DNA from: UBA6921 sp031363085
GTDB lineage: Bacteria; Pseudomonadota; Gammaproteobacteria; SG8-11
Assembly (NCBI GenBank): GCA_031363085.1
Contig: JANLTU010000226.1
Span: forward strand, 1-28,218
Length of the DNA: 28,218 bases
Direction of reading: 5' to 3'
Position 1 is the first letter of the stretch, and every line of letters begins with the position of its first letter. The notes under the pieces are model-generated. The model was given only the letters and a program-made list of their open reading frames with translations, had not been told where the DNA came from and did not search any database. Both the position numbers and the translations under genes were made by a program. Positions 1 to 6,319 of this stretch are shown here, one piece after another.

Positions 1-1185
1 GGTTTGGATACTTCGGTCATTCTGCAATGGCTGAAAGAAAATTATGGCTGCGAGGTGATCACCTTCACCGCCGACATCGGTCAGGGCGAAGAGCTCGAAC
101 CGGCGCGCAAGAAAGCCAAAATGTTCGGCGTGAAAAAAATCTACATCGACGATTTGCGCGAGGAATTCGCGCGCGATTTCGTGTTCCCGATGTTTCGCGC
201 CAACACGGTTTATGAAGGCGAATATCTGCTCGGCACCTCGATCGCGCGGCCCTTGATCGCCAAGCGCTTGGTGGAAATCGCCAATGAAACCGGCGCCGAC
301 GCCATTTCGCACGGTGCCACCGGCAAAGGTAACGACCAGGTACGTTTTGAATTGGGTGCCTATGCCTTGAAGCCGGATGTGCGTGTGATCGCGCCGTGGC
401 GCGAGTGGAATCTTACTTCGCGTGAAACACTGCTGGCGTATGCGGCGAAACACGGCATTCCCATCGAAATGAAAAAGGGCAAGAAGTCGCCGTACTCGAT
501 GGACGCCAACCTGCTGCATATTTCCTACGAAGGCGGCGTGCTCGAAGACCCCTGGTCAGAAGCCGAAGAATCCATGTGGCGCTGGACCGTGCCGGTGGAA
601 AAAGCACCCGCCAAACCGACGTACCTTGAGTTGACATTTCGCCAGGGCGACATCGTCGCCATCGACGGCAAGAAATGGAGCCCGGCGAATCTCATGGCCA
701 AGCTCAATGAAGTCGGCGGCGCGAACGGCGTGGGTCGTCTCGACATTGTCGAGAACCGTTACGTCGGCATGAAGTCGCGTGGCTGCTACGAAACCCCGGC
801 GGGTACTATCATGCTCAAAGCGCATCGCGCGATTGAGTCGATCACACTTGATCGCGAAGTGGCGCATCTCAAAGATGAGCTGATGCCGCGCTACGCGTCG
901 ATGATTTACAATGGCTACTGGTGGTCACCGGAACGCATGATGTTGCAGAAGATGATCAATGCGTCGCAGGCCACCGTCAACGGCGTGGTGCGGCTAAAGC
1001 TATATAAAGGCAACGTTATCGTGGTGGGCCGCAAGTCCGATAAGGACAGCTTGTTTGATACCAAGATCGCGACCTTTGAAGAGGATGCCGGCAGCTACAA
1101 TCAGGGCGACGCCACCGGCTTCATCAAACTCAATGCATTACGTTTGCGCATTGCCGCGAAGAAGCGCGGCGCGCCGAAATTTTAA
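1..1185 (+). CDS. argG: Argininosuccinate synthase, 5'-truncated by window edge
   Basis: Ligates citrulline and aspartate with ATP to give argininosuccinate, the penultimate step of arginine synthesis, in the cytosol. The reading frame is open from base 1 and begins GLDTSVILQWL, which is the second half of the family's N-terminal ATP pyrophosphatase loop (SGGLDTS). About ten residues are therefore missing upstream and the first in-frame ATG-like codon is not the true start. Family blocks follow in order: FTADIGQGEELEPAR, YIDDLREEF, the substrate-binding SHGATGKGNDQVRFE, SPYSMDANLLHISYEGG, and GRLDIVENRYVGMKSRG. The roughly 400-residue length is the normal proteobacterial form. The gene ends in TAA and is followed at once by a GC-rich hairpin. 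Identification is secure. Confidence 0.97.
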   Translation, partial: GLDTSVILQWLKENYGCEVITFTADIGQGEELEPARKKAKMFGVKKIYIDDLREEFARDFVFPMFRANTVYEGEYLLGTSIARPLIAKRLVEIANETGADAISHGATGKGNDQVRFELGAYALKPDVRVIAPWREWNLTSRETLLAYAAKHGIPIEMKKGKKSPYSMDANLLHISYEGGVLEDPWSEAEESMWRWTVPVEKAPAKPTYLELTFRQGDIVAIDGKKWSPANLMAKLNEVGGANGVGRLDIVENRYVGMKSRGCYETPAGTIMLKAHRAIESITLDREVAHLKDELMPRYASMIYNGYWWSPERMMLQKMINASQATVNGVVRLKLYKGNVIVVGRKSDKDSLFDTKIATFEEDAGSYNQGDATGFIKLNALRLRIAAKKRGAPKF

Positions 1186-1187
1186 TG

Positions 1188-1210
1188 GGGTAGCAGCGCT
1201 GCTCCTACCC
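1188..1210. repeat. Inverted repeat after argG
   Basis: Bases 1188-1193 (GGGTAG) pair with 1205-1210 (CTACCC), and the interior AGCAGC/GCTGCT (1192-1203) is itself a palindrome; one C bulges at 1204. It lies 2 bases after the argG stop and about 20 bases before ppnP. There is no T-run, so it is either a mild terminator or processing hairpin, or a copy of a short dispersed GTAGGAGC-type intergenic repeat. Confidence 0.5.
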
Positions 1211-1230
1211 AGAGCATGAGTGAGGACTCC

Positions 1231-1539
1231 ATGGAATACAAAAACGCCACCATCAAACACAAAGCCAACGTTTATCACGGCGGCAAAGTCACCAGCCGCA
1301 CCGTGACCACCGCAAGCGGCGAAATGAAAACGCTGGGCGTGATGCTGCCCGGCGTGTATCACTTCAACACCCAGGCGCCGGAAGTGATCGACGTGCTGCA
1401 AGGCCGTTGTCGCGTGAAATTAGCGAATAGTCAAAACTGGGACGAATACGAAACCGGCGATAGCATCACTATTCCCGGCAATTCACATTTTGAAATCGAC
1501 ATCAGCGAATTGCTGGATTACGTCTGCCACTTTGGTTGA
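1231..1539 (+). CDS. ppnP: Pyrimidine/purine nucleoside phosphorylase PpnP
   Basis: A small single-domain cupin of the PpnP (formerly YaiE/DUF1255) family, which phosphorolyses several nucleosides to base plus ribose-1-phosphate. The 102 residues match the family length of about 94. Recognisable blocks are GVMLPGVYHFNTQAPEVIDV, the NWDEYETGDSITIPGNSHFEI stretch (cupin strand pair with the conserved PGNSxF) and the terminal DYVCHF. The start at 1231 is preferred because GTGAGGA lies a few bases upstream and MEYKNATIKH fits the family N-terminus; an in-frame ATG at 1216 would add five residues. The gene stands alone between argG and a convergent minus-strand group, so its position says little about regulation. 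Confidence 0.9.
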   Translation: MEYKNATIKHKANVYHGGKVTSRTVTTASGEMKTLGVMLPGVYHFNTQAPEVIDVLQGRCRVKLANSQNWDEYETGDSITIPGNSHFEIDISELLDYVCHFG

Positions 1540-1554
1540 TGAAATGAATTGATT

Positions 1555-1582
1555 GTAAGCGCACGGCAAGCAGTGCCCCTAC
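1555..1582. terminator. Hairpin between convergent ppnP and DUF1841 gene
   Basis: Bases 1555-1564 and 1573-1582 form an imperfect stem (8 of 10 pairs) around the loop GGCAAGCA. It overlaps the TAG stop of the minus-strand DUF1841 gene and sits 15 bases after ppnP, where a bidirectional terminator would be expected. No T-tract is present, so termination efficiency is uncertain. Confidence 0.45.
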
Positions 1583-2010
1583 AAACTCGTCCGTTTCTGC
1601 AAACACTGCAAATAGGCTTCTTGATCCGGCTCGGTGTTGTTGCGTTGCGCGTTCCACAGCACTTCGCCGAAGCACTCCATCATCTGATGTTCGGCTTCGT
1701 GGTCGCTGCCGAATTTCTTGGTCAGCGTGAAGTAAAGATCGCGCACCCCGGACGGCTGGTCGGTCATCGACTGATCGCGCAGCGCCAAGTGCATGCCCAT
1801 GTGCAGAAACGGATTGGTGGCGCCTTCTTCGGGCAGATAATCCTTGTCCAGCGCATCTTCATCTTCTACTAGGGCGTGATACTCCGGATGGATCGCGATG
1901 ACCTGTGCGACCTGGATTTCCAGCGGTTCTAGTGGCTGGTTTGCCTGGTATTTGCGCCAGGTGTCGAAAAAATAACGACGCATATTTTGTCGATTCGAGC
2001 CGAACAACAT
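1579..2010 (-). CDS. DUF1841 family protein
   Basis: A 143-residue cytosolic protein of unknown function belonging to DUF1841, a proteobacterial family. The recognisable core is the sequence LEPLEIQVAQVIAIHPEYH, then DKDYLPEEGATNPFLHMGMH, then GSDHEAEHQMMECFGEVLW. Its repeated His and Glu residues (HPEYH, HMGMH, HEAEH) could suggest a metal site, but that is inference. The start MLFGSNRQNM is chosen because GGAGG sits nine bases upstream, inside the end of nth; the open frame extends 17 codons further but overlaps nth. Only one base separates the nth stop from this ATG, so the two genes are almost certainly translated from one message. Confidence 0.88.
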   Translation of the reverse strand: MLFGSNRQNMRRYFFDTWRKYQANQPLEPLEIQVAQVIAIHPEYHALVEDEDALDKDYLPEEGATNPFLHMGMHLALRDQSMTDQPSGVRDLYFTLTKKFGSDHEAEHQMMECFGEVLWNAQRNNTEPDQEAYLQCLQKRTSL

Positions 2011-2011
2011 A

Positions 2012-2650
2012 TTAGGTTGCCTCCGTCTTAAATTTGTACTCACACAGGTCTTCGAGCACACAGGCGCCGCAGCGCGGCTTGCGTGCGATGCAGGTATAAC
2101 GCCCGTGCAGAATCAGCCAATGATGCGCGTCGTGTTTGAATTCGTCTGGCACTACGTTCAGTAATTTTTTTTCCACATCCAACACTGTTTTGCCCGGCGC
2201 TAATCCGATGCGATTGGCGACGCGAAAAATATGCGTGTCGACCGCAATGGTCGGCTGGCCAAACGCGGTGTTTAAAATCACGTTCGCAGTTTTGCGGCCT
2301 ACGCCCGGCAGCGCTTCAAGCGCCGCGCGTTGGTCCGGTACCACCGCGCTATGCTGCTCGATGAGTCGTGCGCAGGTCTTGATAATATTGGCTGCCTTGC
2401 CGTTGTACAGGCCAATGGTCTTAATGTATTCCTTCAGCCCGATCTCGCCCAAGGCGAGAATTTTTTGCGGCGTGTTCGCCACGCGAAATAATTTCTGCGT
2501 CGCCTTGTTCACGCTCTTGTCGGTGGCCTGGGCGGATAGAATCACCGCAATCAGCAACTCGAACGGTGATTGATAAATCAGCTCCGTGGTCGGTTGCGGA
2601 TTCTGCGCGCGTAAGCGCTGAAAAATCTCGGTGCGTCGGGTCGGGTTCAT
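2012..2650 (-). CDS. nth: Endonuclease III (DNA glycosylase/AP lyase)
   Basis: Bifunctional base-excision repair enzyme that removes oxidised pyrimidines and cuts the abasic site by beta-elimination. The 212 residues align almost end to end with the E. coli enzyme. The helix-hairpin-helix LPGVGRKTA contains the catalytic lysine (K120), and the catalytic aspartate is D138 in TIAVDTHIFRV. The C-terminal 4Fe-4S ligands are C187, C194, C197 and C203 with the exact C-x6-C-x2-C-x5-C spacing. In many gammaproteobacteria nth follows the rnf/rsx genes; here it instead follows a small envelope protein gene with a 114-base gap and is coupled to a DUF1841 gene downstream. All catalytic and cluster residues are intact. 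Confidence 0.98.
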   Translation of the reverse strand: MNPTRRTEIFQRLRAQNPQPTTELIYQSPFELLIAVILSAQATDKSVNKATQKLFRVANTPQKILALGEIGLKEYIKTIGLYNGKAANIIKTCARLIEQHSAVVPDQRAALEALPGVGRKTANVILNTAFGQPTIAVDTHIFRVANRIGLAPGKTVLDVEKKLLNVVPDEFKHDAHHWLILHGRYTCIARKPRCGACVLEDLCEYKFKTEAT

Positions 2651-2764
2651 GGCGGCGCAGGCACTCTAACAAGGAATGCCCGGTGACGAAACAGCGCAGC
2701 AGTGCAATCTGATCGCGACCGATCCATCCATCGGCGTCGAGCCGCTCGCTAGGGTTGATTGCGG

Positions 2765-3328
2765 CTACTGTACACGGCCCACCATTACTGCTAGGAGTAC
2801 GCCAAAGTACGGCTGGGATCGATACCAAACGTACTCTGTTTCTAATTTGAAGCGCAGATGGCGGGCATCGCCTACGACTATTCCGGCAACGATGGGAAGT
2901 GTCGGTGCGGAAATGTAGCCTAATTCGCCGAAATATCCATCGGCGCGTGCCACGCCGACGCCGCTTTGCAGCGTAAATCGCGCCAAGCCCGCAGTATGAA
3001 TCCAAGCATAGAGTAGTTCGTGCGTATTGAGCAGGTCTTGATGACCGCAGCCCAACGGACACATTCCCTTGCCGCCGATGATCGCACGGTCGCTGTACTC
3101 GATGTAACGATACGAGAGTCGTCGATCAGCGTCGTCATACGCCAGGGTTACGCCGCTCGCCAACCCCACCTTGCCACCGGACACTCTTGATACTCCGGCG
3201 GTCAGGTCCCAGCGTAAGCGGGCGGATTCCGCTGTATTATTTTCTGCGTGTGCCGGCGTTGCCGCCGCGAGCAAAGTTATCGCGAGAGTCGCAAGGCTTG
3301 GATATTTTTCATGACCATCTGATTTCAA
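2765..3328 (-). CDS. Putative secreted/outer-membrane beta-barrel protein
   Basis: I do not recognise a specific family. The protein has a hydrophobic signal-like segment (LATLAITLLAAATPAHA), then about 160 residues rich in alternating polar and aromatic strands (LRWDLTAGVSRVSGG, RRLSYRYIEYSD, RFKLETEYVWYRSQPYFGVLLAV), a pattern typical of small 8-stranded outer-membrane barrels such as PagL-like or acyloxyacyl-hydrolase-like proteins. The only plausible in-frame start is TTG at 3328, 10 bases after the aminotransferase stop, giving MKSDGHEKY. An ATG AAA at 3312 lies one frame over and runs into a stop after 11 codons, so a one-base frameshift in the signal-peptide region is an alternative. 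The gene probably shares a transcript with the aminotransferase. Confidence 0.55.
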   Translation of the reverse strand: MKSDGHEKYPSLATLAITLLAAATPAHAENNTAESARLRWDLTAGVSRVSGGKVGLASGVTLAYDDADRRLSYRYIEYSDRAIIGGKGMCPLGCGHQDLLNTHELLYAWIHTAGLARFTLQSGVGVARADGYFGELGYISAPTLPIVAGIVVGDARHLRFKLETEYVWYRSQPYFGVLLAVMVGRVQ

Positions 3329-3338
3329 ACCAGGAATG

Positions 3339-4481
3339 TTATGGCGTAAAACCCGCGAGAATATCCACCGCCTGCTGTAACTGCGCATGCGGTGTGTAGA
3401 AGTGCGGTGAAAAGCGGATGCCGCCACCGCGCGGTGCGCAGAACACGTTGTGCTCGGCCAGATAGTCGTGCAGCAGGGCCGGATTGGCGCGGCGGTGGCG
3501 GAACGTGACAATTCCGGCGAAGCGGCCGGTGGTGGCGTCGGTGATGAGTTCATAGTCGGGCAGGGCGGCGATGTGGGTCAGCAAAAATGCCGTGTTTTCA
3601 AGCACGCGCTGTTCGACTTCAGCCATGCCAACCTCCAGCAACAGCGACACGCTCGCTTCCAGAGCGTGAATGCCCAGCATGTTGGGGCTGCCGCATTCGA
3701 AGCGGCGCGCGCTGTGTGCCGGGGTCCAGGCAGCAGCGCTGTAGTCGCCGGAATTTTCGACCATATGCCAGCCAAACTGCTGTAAGTGCAGGCGCTCGCG
3801 TAATTCTGCGCGGCAATAAAACACCGCCACGCCTTCGGGGCCGAGCAGCCATTTGTGGCCGTCGGCAGCGACAAAATCGGCATGGATGTGTTGCACGTCG
3901 AAGCACAGTGCGCCGAGGCTTTGAATCGCGTCCACGCAGAACAGCGCGCCATGCGCGCGGCAATGCCGACCCAAGCGTGCCAAGTCGATGCGCAGGCCGC
4001 TTGCGTATTGCACTGAGCTGATCGATAACACGCGCGTGCGTGCGTCCATGTTTTGCATCAGCGCGTCTTCTGCGCTTGCGGCCGAAGCTAAGTTCACGCG
4101 TCGCGTTTGCACGCCGCGCGCCGCCAACGATTCCCACACGATGCGATTGGACGGGAATTCCTGCGTGCTGATTACGACATTGTCGCCGGGCTGCCAATCC
4201 AGCCCGTAGGCAACCACTGAAAGTGCTTCCGAGGTGTTTTTCAGCAACGCGATGTCATCGGTGGAAGGCGCGTTGAGCAGAGTGGTTAGGTGCTGTTTGA
4301 GTTGTTTCTCGGTCGCGTTCCAACGCGGGTAATTCAGGGCGCCTGTCGTGACATTTTCAACTGCAAAACGCTGCACCGCCTCGGCGCAGCGTTTTGCCCA
4401 CGGCGCCACGGCAGCGTGATTGAGGTAAATCAAGTCAGTGCGCAACGGAAATTCGGATGACGAAGCGTTCATGCTGAGCAT
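3339..4481 (-). CDS. Class V aminotransferase-fold PLP enzyme
   Basis: A fold-type I PLP enzyme of the aminotransferase class V group (relatives of isopenicillin-N epimerase, cysteine desulfurase and kynureninase); substrate unknown. Visible landmarks are YLNHAAVAP near the N-terminus, KNTSEALSVVAYGL (phosphate-binding region), the cofactor aspartate in FCVDAIQSLGA (about D184) and the Schiff-base lysine in ADGHKWLLGPEG (about K210). The C-terminal FCAPRGGGIRFSPHFY resembles the epimerase-like branch; the RxxHCA active-site cysteine loop of cysteine desulfurases is absent, so desulfurase activity is unlikely. Length is about 380 residues. Starts at 4493 (GTG), 4481 and 4472 are all possible; 4481 has GCGAG upstream. 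It is divergent from the hemoglobin gene and precedes the small envelope protein. Confidence 0.82.
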   Translation of the reverse strand: MLSMNASSSEFPLRTDLIYLNHAAVAPWAKRCAEAVQRFAVENVTTGALNYPRWNATEKQLKQHLTTLLNAPSTDDIALLKNTSEALSVVAYGLDWQPGDNVVISTQEFPSNRIVWESLAARGVQTRRVNLASAASAEDALMQNMDARTRVLSISSVQYASGLRIDLARLGRHCRAHGALFCVDAIQSLGALCFDVQHIHADFVAADGHKWLLGPEGVAVFYCRAELRERLHLQQFGWHMVENSGDYSAAAWTPAHSARRFECGSPNMLGIHALEASVSLLLEVGMAEVEQRVLENTAFLLTHIAALPDYELITDATTGRFAGIVTFRHRRANPALLHDYLAEHNVFCAPRGGGIRFSPHFYTPHAQLQQAVDILAGFTP

Positions 4482-4543
4482 GGTAACTCGCACAGCGAAA
4501 ATTTCCGATCATGTAGGTCGGAAGTTAGTGTGGAAATTTTTTG

Positions 4544-4572
4544 TTGACGATGAGCGGCTTCCTGTTTATAAA
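4544..4572 (+). promoter_or_regulatory. Sigma70-type promoter of the hemoglobin gene
   Basis: TTGACG at 4544-4549 and TATAAA at 4567-4572 are separated by exactly 17 bases, close to the ideal housekeeping promoter. The start of transcription would fall near 4579, leaving an untranslated leader of about 88 bases before the hemoglobin ATG. It lies in the 186-base gap between divergent genes. Confidence 0.65.
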
Positions 4573-4588
4573 TATATATGAAATACAT
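4572..4588. promoter_or_regulatory. Candidate NsrR-type operator overlapping the promoter
   Basis: The right half AAATACAT (4581-4588) matches the AAATRCAT half-site of the gammaproteobacterial NsrR consensus. The left half ATATATAT (4572-4579) agrees with the mirror ATGTATTT at 6 of 8 positions, with a single central G. The site abuts the -10 box and covers the predicted transcription start, the usual place for a repressor. The region is AT-rich, so chance similarity is possible. Confidence 0.4.
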
Positions 4589-4667
4589 TTTAAAGTTATC
4601 GTAATCATTTGCGCGTATGCATGCGCTGGATAAAACAATAAATCTCATTCGAACAGGAGAGGTATCT

Positions 4668-5036
4668 ATGACGCAGTCGCTCTATGAAACTCTGGGTGGG
4701 GAAGCCGCAGTCAATGCTGCGGTGGATATTTTTTATCGCAAGGTGTTGGCTGACCAACGCATCAGCCGTTTCTTCGAAGGCGTGGACATGGACCAACAAG
4801 CAGCCAAGCAAAAAGCATTTTTAACGATGGTGTTTGGTGGCCCCAATAACTACACCGGCAAGGAGATGCGCACCAGTCACGCGCACTTGCTCAAACTGGG
4901 CTTGAACGACACGCACGTTGACGCGGTGATTGAAAATCTCGGCAGCACCTTGAAAGAGCTCGGCGTCAAGGACGGTGACATCGCCAAGGTTGCCGCCCTT
5001 GCCAATAGCGTGCGTAACGATGTGTTGAGTCGTTAA
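4668..5036 (+). CDS. Group I truncated hemoglobin (GlbN-like)
   Basis: A 122-residue 2-on-2 globin, strikingly similar to cyanobacterial GlbN: SLYETLGGEAAV, DIFYRKVL, the DQQAAKQKAFLTMVFGG helix E region, and MRTSHAHL carrying the proximal histidine H71 (F8). Y23 is B10, the CD1 phenylalanine is in RFFEGVDM, Q44 is E7 and Q48 is E11. Where cyanobacterial GlbN has a distal histidine at E10 this protein has K47, as in the lysine-ligated algal THB1. Such globins bind O2 and NO and can act as NO dioxygenases when reduced. The start at 4668 follows a strong AGGAGAGG site. A reductase gene follows 132 bases downstream, and the promoter overlaps an NsrR-like palindrome, both consistent with NO detoxification. 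Confidence 0.93.
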   Translation: MTQSLYETLGGEAAVNAAVDIFYRKVLADQRISRFFEGVDMDQQAAKQKAFLTMVFGGPNNYTGKEMRTSHAHLLKLGLNDTHVDAVIENLGSTLKELGVKDGDIAKVAALANSVRNDVLSR

Positions 5037-5082
5037 TGTCGTGTTTAATTATTTTTGGAGCTAAAAAATAATCTTGAGTGCC

Positions 5083-5102
5083 CCTTCCCCTGCGGGGGAA
5101 GG
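5083..5102. repeat. Perfect 8-bp hairpin between hemoglobin and reductase genes
   Basis: CCTTCCCC (5083-5090) pairs perfectly with GGGGAAGG (5095-5102) across the 4-base loop TGCG. It lies in the 132-base gap between the globin and reductase genes. With no T-run after it, it may stabilise or process the globin mRNA, giving more globin than reductase, or it may be a dispersed intergenic repeat. Confidence 0.5.
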
Positions 5103-5168
5103 AATCTTGCGTTGATCGTCATTTTAATAAAAAGCACTGCGCAAAGTGCCTGAAGCACGGAGGGTATC

Positions 5169-6137
5169 ATGCCAATATTGACATTTTCTGGATGCAGCTA
5201 CGCGTCGAACGAGAACGAGTCGGTGCTGGAAGCGTTAACGCGGCAAGGGGTCGCGATTCCACATTCCTGCAAGAGCGGTATTTGCCAAGCGTGCTTGATG
5301 CGCTCGACGCAGGGTGCACCACCGATTAGGGCGCAAAAAGGTCTGAAAGAATCGCAGCGGGCGCAGGGTTATTTTCTGGCCTGTAGTTGTGTGCCTAAGG
5401 TTGATATGCAGGTGACGCTCGACGCGCCGGAGTTGTTTCTGGTGCCGGCCCGGGTGCAATCGCTGTCACGTCTGAACGGCAAAGTCGCACGCTTACGGTT
5501 ACAGGCGGCGCAACCCATCGAGTATCACGCCGGACAATTTGTAAACCTGCGGCGCGCGGACGGCTTGATGCGCAGTTATTCGCTCGCCAGCGTGCCCCAG
5601 CAAGACGACTATCTTGAATTACACGTGCAACGCAATGCCGGCGGACAGATGAGCGGCTGGATTCACGAGCAGCTTAAAGAGGGCGACACCGTACAAGTCA
5701 GTACTCCACATGGCGAGTGTTATTACCGACCCGACGCGCTAGATCAACCCCTGCTATTGATCGGCACCGGCTGTGGCCTTGCGCCACTGTACGGTGTGAT
5801 TCGCGATGCGCTGCATTCGGGTCATCGCGGCCCCGTCTGGCTATTTCACGGCAGCCACACACGCAGCGGCCTGTATTTAGTGGATGAGTTACACGCGCTT
5901 GCCGACAGCCACAAAAATTTTCGTTACGTGCCGTGTCTGTCCGGGGAGCCGGGAGTTGACGGAGTGATGTCTGCGCGCGCCGACATAGCGGCGTTGCAGC
6001 AACATCCCAATCTGAAAAACTGGCGGGTGTTTTTGTGCGGTCATCCCGCCATGGTCAAGGCCGCCAAACGCGATGTTTTTCTTGCCGGTGCGGCGTTGCG
6101 CGACATCCAGGCTGATGCCTTTGTGTCCGCGCATTAA
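5169..6137 (+). CDS. 2Fe-2S ferredoxin-type FAD/NAD(P)H oxidoreductase
   Basis: A soluble 322-residue electron-transfer flavoprotein. The N-terminal plant-type ferredoxin domain (about 1-85) has C34, C39 and C42 with C-x4-C-x2-C spacing and a fourth ligand near C72. The FAD domain (about 92-190) carries RSYS (135-138), and the NAD(P) domain has GTGCGLAPLYG (199-209) and CGHPAMV near the C-terminus. This is the architecture of reductases that feed mono- and dioxygenases, CDP-6-deoxyglucoseen reductase and similar. An AGGG ribosome site precedes ATG 5169. No oxygenase gene is nearby; the adjacent truncated hemoglobin is the natural electron acceptor, making an NAD(P)H-driven NO dioxygenase the favoured reading. 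That pairing is inferred from position only. Confidence 0.88.
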   Translation: MPILTFSGCSYASNENESVLEALTRQGVAIPHSCKSGICQACLMRSTQGAPPIRAQKGLKESQRAQGYFLACSCVPKVDMQVTLDAPELFLVPARVQSLSRLNGKVARLRLQAAQPIEYHAGQFVNLRRADGLMRSYSLASVPQQDDYLELHVQRNAGGQMSGWIHEQLKEGDTVQVSTPHGECYYRPDALDQPLLLIGTGCGLAPLYGVIRDALHSGHRGPVWLFHGSHTRSGLYLVDELHALADSHKNFRYVPCLSGEPGVDGVMSARADIAALQQHPNLKNWRVFLCGHPAMVKAAKRDVFLAGAALRDIQADAFVSAH

Positions 6138-6319
6138 AAACAAGACTATCTTCTGCGCTTGATTCCTGCCTACAATCACGCAGTTTAAAAGTATGTGTGC
6201 CCATAACGACGATGTACGCGGATATTGTCTTGGTTGCGATTAATTTTTAGCTCTTTAAGCGGCAGACAAGGCTACTGCGTCAGACTCTTCAATTGGCAAA
6301 CGCTAAGGGAGTGGCGCTT

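Noticed and set aside
2651..2764. Protein-like reading frame on the minus strand upstream of nth
   Set aside because: The frame reads smoothly into nth but has no start, motif or homologue I recognise; treated as spacer.
3339..4481. Class V enzyme considered as a cysteine desulfurase
   Set aside because: The conserved active-site cysteine loop is absent, and no Fe-S assembly genes are nearby.
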